Notes: generated by a model not told the origin, from the sequence alone. A stretch of DNA of 64,000 nucleotides from Exiguobacterium marinum DSM 16307 (GCF_000620845.1 NZ_KK211189.1:573662-637661), one strand, 5' to 3'; counted from the stretch's first letter, positions 36,390-45,330 are shown. A program made the numbers and translations.

Positions 36390-37373
36390 ATGTGGAAACA
36401 ACTCATCATGACGGCAGGTGCCGGTGTTCTCTTATTCCAAGGACAAACCGTATCCGCTAACGACATATCCCCGCAAGACCTTGTTCATACGGAAGAATCC
36501 TTGCAACAAACGAAACAGCAAGTAAAAGATACGAAACAATCCATTCAAGCCATTCAAACAAAATTGAAGCAAGTCGACCATAAAGCGGAAGCGTTGCGAG
36601 ACGAGATTGAAGGCACTTCTATAGAGTTAGAAAAAGTGGAAGAAGACCTTGTTCCGACAAAACGATCACTCTTTTCAAAAGTCGTTTCTTCTGTCCTACC
36701 GAGTGCGAAAGCGGAAGCCGCCGATGCAGAGGAAGCGCATCATGTACTCGTTGAAAAGAAAGAGCAAGTAAACGAAACGTTGAAACAGTTAAAAGAAGAA
36801 CAACTACAGATTGAAGCGACCCGTCAAGATGTGAAGACATCATATGACGAGAAGTCAAAACAATATAAGCAGCAAACGAATCAGTTAAGCAATTTGAAGA
36901 AGCAGTACGAAGCGATGGCTCCTGATCGGTTCTTAATGCCCGCAGAAGGACGCCTCTCTCAAGGATTCGGTGCGGCGAGCGGACAGTTCGGATACACATT
37001 CCACAACGGTCTCGATATTGCCGCTAAAACAGGCACACCGATTTACGCCGCAGAAGCTGGAACAGTCACAAAAGTTAGCTCAAGTGGACCTTATGGAAAC
37101 CATATTCAAATTGAGCATAACGTAGACGGTCAAAAATGGACGACGGTCTATGCCCATATGCACAAAGTCGATGTGAAAAAGGGGCAGACGGTGCGCCAAG
37201 GTGAACCGATTGGTCAACTCGGAAACACGGGCAACTCGTCAGGTTCACACTTACATTTTGAAATTCATAAAGGGGACTACAATTTCTCGGCCACTTCAGC
37301 TGGAAACGCCGTCAATCCGATGAAAGTGGCAGAACGCCTCGGTGGTGCCTCTCCAGTGAAAGCAACGTTTTAA
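36390..37373 (+). CDS. secreted M23 (LytM-type) peptidase with coiled coil
   Basis: Probable cell-wall endopeptidase or amidase activator, 327 residues. A signal peptide (QLIMTAGAGVLLFQG, cut after VSA) is followed by a long coiled coil, residues about 25-180 (QQTKQQVKDTKQSIQAIQTK; KQLKEEQLQIEATRQ). The C-terminal M23 domain has zinc ligands HNGLD, HMH and SGSHLHFEI. The metal site looks complete. ATG 36390 follows GGAGGG with rather wide spacing. An EnvC/NlpD-like activator role is an alternative because of the coiled coil. Confidence 0.9.
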   Translation: MWKQLIMTAGAGVLLFQGQTVSANDISPQDLVHTEESLQQTKQQVKDTKQSIQAIQTKLKQVDHKAEALRDEIEGTSIELEKVEEDLVPTKRSLFSKVVSSVLPSAKAEAADAEEAHHVLVEKKEQVNETLKQLKEEQLQIEATRQDVKTSYDEKSKQYKQQTNQLSNLKKQYEAMAPDRFLMPAEGRLSQGFGAASGQFGYTFHNGLDIAAKTGTPIYAAEAGTVTKVSSSGPYGNHIQIEHNVDGQKWTTVYAHMHKVDVKKGQTVRQGEPIGQLGNTGNSSGSHLHFEIHKGDYNFSATSAGNAVNPMKVAERLGGASPVKATF

Positions 37374-37380
37374 GCAGACA

Positions 37381-37421
37381 GATGCCCTGAACCTCTCGAT
37401 TGAGGTCAGGGCATCTTTTAT
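37381..37421. terminator. bidirectional terminator between M23 and DksA-type genes
   Basis: GATGCCCTGAACCTC with GAGGTCAGGGCATC around a TCGATT loop, followed by TTTTATT. Confidence 0.85.
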
Positions 37422-37963
37422 TGTTCGCGTGTCGGATCGTGATTGCCTTCACTATCGGCAATCGTATCCGAGCTTCCATAATCTTCAACTTGTGAGAAGG
37501 CATCCGTTTTTTGACCGGGTTCATCCGTTCCGTCTAGTTCCTTACGACGGGCCGTCTCATTCGGGTTCAATACGTCTTCTTCGACTGGTCGATCAAGTTC
37601 ATGTTCGTGCTCTTCTTCTTCCTGTGCACGAGCGTGCTCGATACATAGCGTAGCTTCCGGGATGACTTCAAGACGGTCTAGTTCAATGTCTTTCCCGCAT
37701 ACTTCACATTTTCCATACGTTCCATTTTGAATGGCGAGTAAAGCCTTGTCGACATCGCTTAAGAACTCCTCATCAAGTTCGTTGAGTGCTTGGTCGCGTT
37801 CACGCAAAAAGAGTTCTTCGCCCGAGTCAGCAGGATGATTATCGTAATGGGAGAGCTCTCCTTCATCATATGTCTCTTCCCGGTTATCCATATATCCTTC
37901 TGTCTTTGCTTTTTCTTTCAACAGTCGTTTTTTAAACGTTTCGATTTGTTCTTCGGTCAACAT
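37418..37963 (-). CDS. TraR/DksA-type zinc-finger protein
   Basis: About 181 residues. The C4-type finger region reads GTYGKCEVCGKDIELDRLEV and ends TLCIEH, giving C-x2-C-x17-C with His as a probable fourth ligand. An N-terminal coiled helix (TEEQIETFKKRLLKEKAKTE) and a long acidic C-terminal tail surround it, as in YteA-type proteins of Bacillus. DksA relatives bind RNA polymerase; this protein's target is not known. ATG 37963 has better spacing from GGAGAG than ATG 37969. Confidence 0.86.
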   Translation of the reverse strand: MLTEEQIETFKKRLLKEKAKTEGYMDNREETYDEGELSHYDNHPADSGEELFLRERDQALNELDEEFLSDVDKALLAIQNGTYGKCEVCGKDIELDRLEVIPEATLCIEHARAQEEEEHEHELDRPVEEDVLNPNETARRKELDGTDEPGQKTDAFSQVEDYGSSDTIADSEGNHDPTREQ

Positions 37964-38117
37964 ATCCATTCACTCTCCAGTTCTCAAGTCATTAATATAG
38001 GGTTTCCCATTTTATTTGTGTACAAACCTTTTGAAGTGGAATCCGTCGTGTCGAGCGATGTTTAGAAAGGGTATGATGACAATAGAGAGTATTGATTTTA
38101 GTGAGGAGGAACGAATC

Positions 38118-38642
38118 ATGAGAAAAGTCGAAGTGGTGAAGTACAGTCCGGAATGGAAGCGGAAATTTGAAGAAGAGGCGGGAAAGTTGCGTCGACTATT
38201 CGAAGAGGAACTCGTTGCGATTCATCATATCGGAAGCACATCGGTCGAAGGGTTAGCAGCGAAACCAATCATTGACATGATGCCGGTCGTACGGGACATT
38301 GAACGAGTCGATGCGTATATGGAGCGGATGGAAGCGCTCGGTTATCGAGGGCTCGGTGAATACGGTATTCCGAAGCGGCGTTATTTCCGTAAAGGGGAAG
38401 AAGAGAGAACGGTTCACGTGCATGTGTTTGAAGAGGGGAATCCGGATGTCATCAGACACCTCGCCTTTCGAGATTACTTACGTACCTTCCCTGACGTGCG
38501 AGATGACTATGGTGCATTGAAACTTCAACTCGCAGCGCAGCACCCAGAAGATATGGAGGGGTACATTCAAGGGAAGCATAATTGGATTATCGAGACGGAA
38601 CGGCTAGCGACACAGTGGTATAAAGAAAATCATGGGGTTTGA
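38118..38642 (+). CDS. GrpB/UPF0157 family nucleotidyltransferase-fold protein
   Basis: 174 residues. Diagnostic features are the start VEVVKYSPEWKRKFEEEA, HHIGSTSVEGLAAKPIIDMM (the GSTS...D-M nucleotidyltransferase pattern), HVHVFEEG and IRHLAFRDYLR. The family's function is not settled. ATG 38118 follows AGGAGGA. A SigW-type -35 box begins at its stop codon for the next gene. Confidence 0.9.
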   Translation: MRKVEVVKYSPEWKRKFEEEAGKLRRLFEEELVAIHHIGSTSVEGLAAKPIIDMMPVVRDIERVDAYMERMEALGYRGLGEYGIPKRRYFRKGEEERTVHVHVFEEGNPDVIRHLAFRDYLRTFPDVRDDYGALKLQLAAQHPEDMEGYIQGKHNWIIETERLATQWYKENHGV

Positions 38643-38666
38643 AACCTTTTTATGGGAATGGACGTA
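38640..38666 (+). promoter_or_regulatory. SigW-type promoter before a small membrane protein gene
   Basis: TGAAAC (38640-38645), 17 bases, CGTA (38663-38666). Same boxes and spacing as the sigW promoter. TATAAT at 38665-38670 overlaps the -10 region, so a sigma-A promoter is also possible. Confidence 0.6.
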
Positions 38667-38699
38667 TAATACATCAAACCTTAAAGGGGGAGATGTCGT

Positions 38700-38999
38700 A
38701 TGAAAAGATTTCTCGGGAAATGTGTGGAATACTCTTTGGCTGCACTTATATTCACAGGGCTGTTCATTCTTCTCCGCATGATTGCCGGAGATACAGACAA
38801 AGGGTATATGATGACGCTACTCGGTACATTTTTTATCGTGTTACCTATTTCGCTCCTCGTGGGTTACTTTTTGGCACGTCCGCTTCAACGTCGCCTAGGA
38901 GGGAAAGGGACTCAAGCTTCGAATGACCATACGTTGCGAGGAATTGAAAAACCGCACGGTGTGAACGAAGATCGAAATTCTTCAAACTATACCGGATGA
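38700..38999 (+). CDS. small membrane protein of a possible SigW operon
   Basis: 99 residues, not recognised. Two helices: YSLAALIFTGLFILLRMIAG near residues 11-30 and LLGTFFIVLPISLLVGYFLA near 40-60, then a polar C-terminal tail. AAAGGGGGAG precedes the ATG. The GNAT gene starts in the last bases of this gene (ATGATGG). Confidence 0.7.
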   Translation: MKRFLGKCVEYSLAALIFTGLFILLRMIAGDTDKGYMMTLLGTFFIVLPISLLVGYFLARPLQRRLGGKGTQASNDHTLRGIEKPHGVNEDRNSSNYTG

Positions 39000-39472
39000 T
39001 GGAGATCACATTTATCCCTACGACCGATGCACGTCTCATCGCACGGTTGAATCGTTCCATTCATGAGCATCATTTCCGGATGAACCCAGAATTCTTTGCG
39101 GAGTATGAGGAAGAGAAGATGTATGAAGCCTTTTTAACACTGATTGGAAGACCCGGCCATCACTATATGGTGATGCAGCTTGAAGCAACTCCAATCGGTT
39201 ACATATGGTTCGAGGAGAAAGTGAGTGAAGCGAATGCTTTTCGTCAAGCTGTCCGAACCGTGTATGTTCATCACATCAGTATCGACACAACGTATCAACG
39301 GAATGGTTATGGTCGACGTGTGATGGAATGGATGGAGCAATGGGCGCTTGACCACCGATTCAAATCGATTGAACTAGACTACTGGATGAGCAATACGGAT
39401 GCTGCTTCGTTTTATGGCGAAATCGGGTTTATCCCGAAACGTCAGATTGTCATGAAAAAATTGGAGGAATAA
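38996..39472 (+). CDS. GNAT acetyltransferase
   Basis: 158 residues. Motif VHHISIDTTYQRNGYGRRVM carries the acetyl-CoA loop, and ELDYWMSNTDAASFYGEIGF the second half. Starts ATG 38996 or 38999 overlap the previous stop. The middle gene of a three-gene run whose promoter may be SigW-type. Confidence 0.87.
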   Translation: MMEITFIPTTDARLIARLNRSIHEHHFRMNPEFFAEYEEEKMYEAFLTLIGRPGHHYMVMQLEATPIGYIWFEEKVSEANAFRQAVRTVYVHHISIDTTYQRNGYGRRVMEWMEQWALDHRFKSIELDYWMSNTDAASFYGEIGFIPKRQIVMKKLEE

Positions 39473-39473
39473 C

Positions 39474-39779
39474 ATGATGGAGCTACTTACAATTGGATTA
39501 GGAATTCTCGGAGTACTGTCGTTAGGTTGGTTCTTTTATAGTTACTGGCTCGGATATAAAGGTGGCAATATCGTCATGACCCTTGATGAACACTATACAA
39601 AGCTAGAAGAGTACGTACCTGCTATCTTGTCGAAACTATACGAAGATGGAAAGGCCGCTCACTATCTTGGCGACCGTAAGTTTGAGGTGGAAGGCAAGCG
39701 TTACGTTCTCGTCGAGCGTACTGTACCAATCGGAAATGTTCCGACACAACAAACGGTTTTACAACCGGATCAATCGTAA
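39474..39779 (+). CDS. hypothetical single-helix membrane protein
   Basis: 101 residues, not recognised. N-terminal helix LLTIGLGILGVLSLGWFFYS, then a soluble part with HYTKLEEYVPAILSKLYEDG and a beta-rich end. GGAGGAAT precedes ATG 39474, inside the end of the GNAT gene. The last gene before a strong terminator. Confidence 0.68.
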   Translation: MMELLTIGLGILGVLSLGWFFYSYWLGYKGGNIVMTLDEHYTKLEEYVPAILSKLYEDGKAAHYLGDRKFEVEGKRYVLVERTVPIGNVPTQQTVLQPDQS

Positions 39780-39782
39780 TAA

Positions 39783-39821
39783 GCAAAGGGAGCTCTCAAG
39801 TCGAGAAGCTCCCTTTGCTTA
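39783..39821. terminator. terminator between convergent genes
   Basis: GCAAAGGGAGCT...AGCTCCCTTTGC with inner CTC/GAG pairing; T-rich flank. The stem is perfect over 12 bp and can serve both strands. Confidence 0.8.
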
Positions 39822-39903
39822 TTTGACTGCTGGGGACGGAATAATCCGCTATGATAATTACGGAAGGTTTGGCGAATCTCCTCTTCCCGAATTGATTTTT
39901 GAT

Positions 39904-41169
39904 TCACCTGTTTTCTCCAAATAGGTTATGCCATTTGATTGCGTCTTCACGTAACAGTTTGAAGTGAGATCCAGTCTTTGAATTGGTCAAGTACACATTC
40001 GTACCTTCATAACTGACGTCAAACGTTTGGGCGCATACCCCTTTAAATAATGTCACGTAAGGTGTAGGAGCAGGTTTGCCTGCATAGGCAGTCGCATTGG
40101 CCCGTTTGATTGCGCGGAAAATAAATTTCATTTCATCTTGACCGACATGCTGGAGGAATGGGGCGTCTTTTGATTCAGTTCCGATAAGTGCCAAATCATG
40201 GAAAACGACATGACGTTGACTACTTAATTTATTATGAATCTTTTCGTCCAATTCTTTTCCATATAGTAATTTAGGTTCATGATACGTAAGTGAAACGTTT
40301 TGGCGCTGAGCTGTTCCTTCATTCATAAATGTAAAGCTATAGAGTGGATAGCGGTGGCCGGGTACAAGAACTGTGGGAAGTTGTGAGGCCATCTTCGCAC
40401 CAAACATCTGTGACATATGAGCTTGTTTCGGTCGTAATACTTCCTGATAGTCATTTTGGTCATGACTTGTATAAATCGCATATTGTAACGTATCGTCAGA
40501 TTTTTCGGTCCCGAGTCCGAATGACAAATAAGGTTGACGTGATGATTGAATTGGAATTGTCAGGTGTTCTTCGCCATCTGAAGATTCAAACGTCAGTTCG
40601 AACTCACCATTGAATGGCATGGTGAGGTGGAAAAGGGTGTGTTCGATGCCTTTTCGCTCTGGATAGGGCTCATTACCTATCGGATTTTTCATCTCTTGTG
40701 CAAAATGCGCATATTCGTGAGGTTCGGCAAACCGAATTTTAGCAACATCAGGATAAGCATCAGCTGCATATTGAACATCATTTAAACTCTCAGGCATCTT
40801 ATCAATTTTTGTAACATACGTGAGGGCGTCTAATTGACATTGAACATATGATTTATTTTCGACAGTGAAAAAAGTAGCTGTCGGAAAAGCGGATAAGGAA
40901 GTGACATCAGTCAATGGTTGGGTTAATGTGACCGTCCCGAGCCAATGTCTTTTGCCACTTGGAATCGTTGGCGTCGCGTTGTCTGGTTGACACAATTCGA
41001 TAATGGTTGCGCGATCGGATTCTGGAATTTCGATTTGTTGTCCATTTGGTAACAAGGCACGTCCTTGATAATATTCAGGAGCGGGTTGGAGACGGAGTGC
41101 GCGTTCTTCCTCGCATCCGAATAAAAAAATCAGGATAACGAGGGTACTGAAAATCAGGTACTTTTTCAC
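39904..41169 (-). CDS. lipoprotein of unknown function
   Basis: 421 residues. The signal peptide IFSTLVILIFLFGC ends in a lipobox (LFGC). The rest is beta-rich without a known domain; TFFTVENKSYVQCQLDALTY and SLTYHEPKLLYGKELDEKIH are visible landmarks. GTG 41169 is chosen because AAGGAGA lies just before it, within a longer frame that begins at 41187. The gene is more AT-rich than its neighbours by eye. No partner gene is apparent. Confidence 0.75.
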   Translation of the reverse strand: MKKYLIFSTLVILIFLFGCEEERALRLQPAPEYYQGRALLPNGQQIEIPESDRATIIELCQPDNATPTIPSGKRHWLGTVTLTQPLTDVTSLSAFPTATFFTVENKSYVQCQLDALTYVTKIDKMPESLNDVQYAADAYPDVAKIRFAEPHEYAHFAQEMKNPIGNEPYPERKGIEHTLFHLTMPFNGEFELTFESSDGEEHLTIPIQSSRQPYLSFGLGTEKSDDTLQYAIYTSHDQNDYQEVLRPKQAHMSQMFGAKMASQLPTVLVPGHRYPLYSFTFMNEGTAQRQNVSLTYHEPKLLYGKELDEKIHNKLSSQRHVVFHDLALIGTESKDAPFLQHVGQDEMKFIFRAIKRANATAYAGKPAPTPYVTLFKGVCAQTFDVSYEGTNVYLTNSKTGSHFKLLREDAIKWHNLFGENR

Positions 41170-41261
41170 ATCGGTACTCTCCTTCAATGAATCACTTTCA
41201 CCATTCTAGCACCATTTTTTTGTGACTTTAGTCTTAGGAAAATTAAAGTGTTATTTCGAAA

Positions 41262-41298
41262 AAAAAACAAAAAACCCGTCCAACTTGAACTGGACGGG
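41262..41298 (-). terminator. terminator of the aldo/keto reductase gene
   Basis: On the minus strand CCCGTCCA-GTTCAAGT-TGGACGGG followed by TTTTTTGTTTTTTTTT. The 157 bases between it and the reductase stop are AT-rich with no recognisable gene. Confidence 0.85.
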
Positions 41299-41455
41299 GG
41301 ATAAAACCAATTATGTCTTAATTTTACTTTTTCACTTTTTTCTCATGTCGGTTTTTGACGAAAAAACGTTGATATCATGAGATATTGAAAAAAGTCGATA
41401 TTTCATCTAAATGATCACTTTCTAATTGTGTGGAATTTATTTGATGAAGTTTCCT

Positions 41456-42352
41456 TCAATCAACATCTCGACCGCGTGCCGCCTTCAAAATTTCAAACCA
41501 TTCTTCACGTGTGAGGTCGATTTGAAGAGCATCGACACCTGTCTGAACACGCTCAATTTTTCCTGATCCGATGATCGGCATGATGTTCGCCGGATGTTTG
41601 ATAAGCCATGCATACACGATTGAGTCAATCCCGCTCGCGTTATGACGTGAACGAATGTCTTCAAGTTTTTCACGAAGTGGCGCATACTGTTCATCTTTGA
41701 AGAGCTGACCTCCGGCTAGTGGACTCCAGGCCATGAGTGGCATCCGTTTTTCATGACAAAGGTCAACGGATCCATCCTCGAAGTGCTTCAATTGCATCGG
41801 AGACAGTTCAAGTTGATTTGTCACGAGTTGGAACGGCAAACGTGATTGGAGCAAGTTCTGTGTGGCTGGTACATGGTTGGATACACCAAACTCGCGTACT
41901 TTACCGCTATCGCGTAACGTGATGAACGCCTCAGCGACTTCATCCGGATTCATCAACGGGTCTGGACGGTGGATGAGTAGCGTATCGATATAATCAATGG
42001 CGAGTTCTTTCAACGACCGTTCCGCTTGCGCGATGATATGTTCTTTAGTCGTATCGTAATAGTTGAGCGTTTGACCCGGATTGAATGATCCTGTCAATTT
42101 GATGCCCGTTTTTGTAACAATCTCCATTTGGTCACGGAGTTCAGGTTTGAGTTTTAACGCTTCCCCAAACAACCCTTCGCATGTATAACCCCCATAAATG
42201 TCAGCATGGTCAAAAGTTGTGATGCCGAGTTCGATACATTGTTCGATGAATGTAAGGCGTTCCTGCGGGGTCATATCCCAATCAGCGAGACGCCACATTC
42301 CGTGAACGACACGTGAAAATGATAGTTCCTCTGTTAAAGCGATGCGTTGCAT
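41456..42352 (-). CDS. aldo/keto reductase
   Basis: NAD(P)H-dependent carbonyl reductase with a TIM-barrel, 298 residues, YdhF-like. The catalytic tetrad is visible: Asp in FDHADIYGGY, Tyr in the same motif, Lys in VTKTGI, and His in LLIHRPD. The C-terminal cofactor region is IMPIIGSGKIERV. GAGGAGTT precedes the ATG. Substrate unknown. Confidence 0.92.
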   Translation of the reverse strand: MQRIALTEELSFSRVVHGMWRLADWDMTPQERLTFIEQCIELGITTFDHADIYGGYTCEGLFGEALKLKPELRDQMEIVTKTGIKLTGSFNPGQTLNYYDTTKEHIIAQAERSLKELAIDYIDTLLIHRPDPLMNPDEVAEAFITLRDSGKVREFGVSNHVPATQNLLQSRLPFQLVTNQLELSPMQLKHFEDGSVDLCHEKRMPLMAWSPLAGGQLFKDEQYAPLREKLEDIRSRHNASGIDSIVYAWLIKHPANIMPIIGSGKIERVQTGVDALQIDLTREEWFEILKAARGRDVD

Positions 42353-42498
42353 AATAACTCCTCCTTAGTTTTCACTCGCCATTCATTATACGTCTTTAGA
42401 GAAAGAACGTCACTTGGCGATCATCCAAGCGGATTTTAGAGTCAAATGAGCTTGAATAAGCTATGATAATAATGAGAAACAGAAAAGAGGCGTGACAG

Positions 42499-43110
42499 AT
42501 GAGTAACTATGAACAATATGCGGACGTCACCTTCGATCGGATAGGCGACTCGTTTCAGGTGATGGCGATGCACCCAGAGCTTCATTTACATGGGATTGGA
42601 AGAAGTGCGGCCGTGTTTCGTTTAAAGGAAAAGGATCGTGTCATTAAAGTGTTCTTCCCAGGTTACGAACAAATCGCAACCGAAGAAGCGGCCATCTATG
42701 AAAAACTAAAGGGACTTCCTTACTTTCCGAAGTGCTATGAGTCCGGTGCGTCATATATAGTGATGGATTACATCGAAGGAAAGACGCTATTTGAGTGTCT
42801 GACGGAGGGGATTTGGATTGATTCGACTTACATCAGTGCAGTGGACGAATCACTTCGTCAAGCGAGGCTACTCGGATTGACCCCATCGGACGTTCATTTG
42901 AGAAATATTATTTTGACCCCGAACGGACAAATTTTTTTAATCGATTTGGCACGATTCAGACAAGGCCAGCAAATCGATCATCAGTGGGAAGATTTGAAAC
43001 GGATGTATCGTCTTTATCGCTTTCGTTTCATGCCGAAACAATATGATGCGACGTTTCTCAATCGAATTGCGTGCTTATATCGCAAGTTCGTGAACGATCC
43101 GGATTCTTGA
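42499..43110 (+). CDS. small protein-kinase-like protein, YrzF-like
   Basis: 203 residues, a compact kinase-fold protein. Seen: a glycine-rich start near GIGRSAAVFRLKEKD, the lysine of VIKVFF, hinge SYIVMDYIEGKTLFE, a catalytic-loop variant PSDVHLRNIIL with Asp and Asn in place of HRD...N, and a DLA metal motif in FLIDLARF. AGAGGCGTG precedes the ATG. Whether it phosphorylates protein or a small molecule is unknown. Confidence 0.72.
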   Translation: MSNYEQYADVTFDRIGDSFQVMAMHPELHLHGIGRSAAVFRLKEKDRVIKVFFPGYEQIATEEAAIYEKLKGLPYFPKCYESGASYIVMDYIEGKTLFECLTEGIWIDSTYISAVDESLRQARLLGLTPSDVHLRNIILTPNGQIFLIDLARFRQGQQIDHQWEDLKRMYRLYRFRFMPKQYDATFLNRIACLYRKFVNDPDS

Positions 43111-43191
43111 AGCGGGTCGTTTTTCTTTTGTCGATTAGGGAAGAAGAGTAACGTGTCAAGAGCTTAAGGAGAAGAGAAAGGGGAATGATGT

Positions 43192-43521
43192 ATGGCTCAT
43201 CGAATTTATGCGAATGAACTCGAAATGCTCCATGAATGTGTGGAGACATGCAACTATTGTCTAGAATCTTGTTTAGAGGAAAAAGATGTACAGATGATGG
43301 TCGATTGTATTCGACTCGACCGAGAATGTGCTGCTGCCTGTTCGTTTCTTGCTGAGGCGATGACGCGTGATTCGGCATTTGTTCCGGAACTTGCTCGAGC
43401 TTGTGCAATCATCTGTAAAGCATGTGCACAAGAGTGCGAGAAACATAAGCATGCACATTGTCAGGAATGCGCGCGAGTCTGTACAGAATGTGCCTCGATG
43501 TGTGACCGCTTGGCCGCATGA
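43192..43521 (+). CDS. cysteine-rich four-helix copper-storage-like protein (DUF326)
   Basis: 109 residues with about 17 cysteines spaced along helices (CVETCNYCLESCLEE; CIRLDRECAAACSFLAEAM; CAIICKACAQECEKHKHAHC; CARVCTECASMC). This matches the Csp/DUF326 four-helix bundle whose core cysteines store Cu(I) in the cytosol. No export signal is present. AAAGGGG precedes the start. It stands alone with its own terminator. Confidence 0.9.
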   Translation: MAHRIYANELEMLHECVETCNYCLESCLEEKDVQMMVDCIRLDRECAAACSFLAEAMTRDSAFVPELARACAIICKACAQECEKHKHAHCQECARVCTECASMCDRLAA

Positions 43522-43557
43522 CCGAAGTGACCGGTTTGATTAACCGGTCACTTTTTT
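43521..43557 (+). terminator. terminator after the copper-storage-like gene
   Basis: AAGTGACCGGTT-TGATT-AACCGGTCACTT stem followed by six T. Confidence 0.9.
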
Positions 43558-43613
43558 CGTGTCTTTTGAAGATGAGATTCGTATAATGAAAAAAACGAAG
43601 AGGTGGTGTGGGG

Positions 43614-44126
43614 ATGATTCGCAACTGTCGCCGAGATGATCTTCAAATGATTTTACATATTTATAATGACGCAATTGTGAACAGTACAGCCGTCTATCAT
43701 TATGAACCGGTGACGCTCGAGAATCGAGTGGCCTGGTATGAGGAAAAGAAAGTGCAAGACTGTCCGGTCATCGTATGGGTAGAGGATGATGTTGTCATGG
43801 GATTTGCGACGTTCGGACCGTTCCGTCCATGGCCGGCATACCATTACACGGTCGAACATTCCGTGTATGTGCATCCCGGTTATCGCGGGAAAGGAATCGG
43901 TAACAAGCTCTTAAAAGAAATCATCCGTATCGCCGAAACGAGAGGGATGAAGACGGTCATTGGGGGAATTGACGCGTCGAACGTGACGAGTATTCGTGCT
44001 CATGAAAAAGTTGGATTTGTTCATTCCGGTACGATTCGAAAGGCCGGATATAAGTTCGGAAAATGGCTTGATTTATCGTTTTATCAACTTGATTTAGAAG
44101 GCCCTGCATCGCCTACAGAAGAATGA
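43614..44126 (+). CDS. GNAT acetyltransferase, phosphinothricin type
   Basis: 170 residues. The signature matches the PAT/YwnH-like subfamily: IRNCRRDDLQMILHIYNDAI at the start, NSTAVYHYEPVTLENRVAWY, HSVYVHPGYRGKGIGNKLL and SNVTSIRAHEKVGF. These enzymes acetylate phosphinothricin, methionine sulfone or similar amino acids. ATG 43614 follows GAGGTGG. Confidence 0.9.
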   Translation: MIRNCRRDDLQMILHIYNDAIVNSTAVYHYEPVTLENRVAWYEEKKVQDCPVIVWVEDDVVMGFATFGPFRPWPAYHYTVEHSVYVHPGYRGKGIGNKLLKEIIRIAETRGMKTVIGGIDASNVTSIRAHEKVGFVHSGTIRKAGYKFGKWLDLSFYQLDLEGPASPTEE

Positions 44127-44192
44127 ACGGTCTAGAAAGACTTAGCCACCATACGATATACTGGAACGAGTGAATCGAATGGAGGAAACATT

Positions 44193-44531
44193 ATGACTGA
44201 GTACCCAAGTTGCCCAAAATGCCAATCATCTTATGTGTACGAGGATGGTCCATTGCTCGTATGCCCGGAATGTGCCTATGAATGGTCACCGAGCGAGGCG
44301 GCAGAAGCAGAAGCGGCGTCCCAAATCAAAGATGCGAACGGAAACCCGCTTCAAGACGGAGACACCGTCACCGTGATCAAGGATTTGAAAGTGAAAGGGA
44401 CCTCGCTTGTCGTCAAACAAGGGACGAAAGTGAAGGGGATTCGACTCGTAGAAGGTGACCATGATATCGACTGTAAAATCGAGGGACTGGGCGCGATGAA
44501 ACTGAAGTCGGAGTTCGTGAAGAAAATCTAA
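44193..44531 (+). CDS. PhnA-family zinc-ribbon protein
   Basis: 112 residues. The N-terminal zinc ribbon is [21 protein letters not shown]; the C-terminal SH3-like domain has [20 protein letters not shown] and [19 protein letters not shown]. Once annotated as alkylphosphonate utilisation (PhnA/YjdM), but the family role is not settled. GGAGGAAAC precedes the ATG. Confidence 0.9.
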   Translation: MTEYPSCPKCQSSYVYEDGPLLVCPECAYEWSPSEAAEAEAASQIKDANGNPLQDGDTVTVIKDLKVKGTSLVVKQGTKVKGIRLVEGDHDIDCKIEGLGAMKLKSEFVKKI

Positions 44532-44648
44532 CTTAAAGATTTAGACTGTCGACGAATTGGGGCGTGAAATGCGACCTGGTTCGTCTTTTTTGTAAAGTAT
44601 GGCCTATGATAATATGTAAGCGTATTTAAAATATGGAGGAGGGAGAAC

Positions 44649-45035
44649 ATGTCTTTGAAGAAAATGATTACCTTCTTCAGTGTGATCCCGTTATTTATTT
44701 TAATGGGATGTGGTCAACAAGATCGAGAGCTAGTTGTTGGAAATTATACTGATGAACAAACGATTGTGTACTCTGAAAATAGGATGACGGATGACGATGA
44801 AATTGAGGAATTTAAAATGTTTATTGAAACGAGTTCAATCACAAATGAACGACCAGAAGGGCTTCCTCAATATGTAGTGACCATCAATAATCCGGCTGAA
44901 TCGACAATGGATTTGATGGTGAACTTTTGGATAACTGACAGCGACGAGTTCGTTTTTTCAAAAGGTATGGAAAGTAGTGAGTATTTCAAAGTTGATGAAG
45001 AACACATCAAGGATGTAAATGAGCTCTTAGAATGA
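44649..45035 (+). CDS. small lipoprotein
   Basis: 128 residues. A signal peptide FFSVIPLFILMGC carries a lipobox (LMGC). The mature part is acidic and beta-rich (IEEFKMFIETSSIT; PQYVVTINNPAEST), with no family recognised. GGAGGGAG precedes the ATG. Base composition is AT-rich compared with its neighbours. Confidence 0.75.
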   Translation: MSLKKMITFFSVIPLFILMGCGQQDRELVVGNYTDEQTIVYSENRMTDDDEIEEFKMFIETSSITNERPEGLPQYVVTINNPAESTMDLMVNFWITDSDEFVFSKGMESSEYFKVDEEHIKDVNELLE

Positions 45036-45124
45036 TTCAAATGGTTAAAAATGGTATATGTTCCGTGTGGATATGAGATGATTGTGAAGGCATTCTAAAT
45101 TGAAAAAGAGGAAGAAGGTATGTC

Positions 45125-45307
45125 GTGGGACAACGATTTGTATTGAAGTCGAAACAGCATATGAGTGGTGGGATCATTAAGATTGTCATGGATCGCTATA
45201 CGGGCGTTCATTACATAATGACTAGTGGATTAGGATTGAGTGGGATGACACCTCTCCTAGATGAACATGGAAAAGTCGTGATTGAAAAGCCCCAATCGAC
45301 TTCGTGA
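45125..45307 (+). CDS. DUF6440-like small protein
   Basis: 60 residues. The pattern IKIVMDRYTGVHYIMTSGLG followed by GMTPLLDEHGKVV is that of small DUF6440 proteins. GTG 45125 follows GGAAGAAGG. Function unknown. Confidence 0.62.
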   Translation: MGQRFVLKSKQHMSGGIIKIVMDRYTGVHYIMTSGLGLSGMTPLLDEHGKVVIEKPQSTS

Positions 45308-45330
45308 GATCATTGAATGAAGAATCAACA

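Noticed and set aside
44605-44622. TGTAAGCGTATTTA considered as a cre site
   Set aside because: It breaks the required T at the tenth position and no sugar gene follows.
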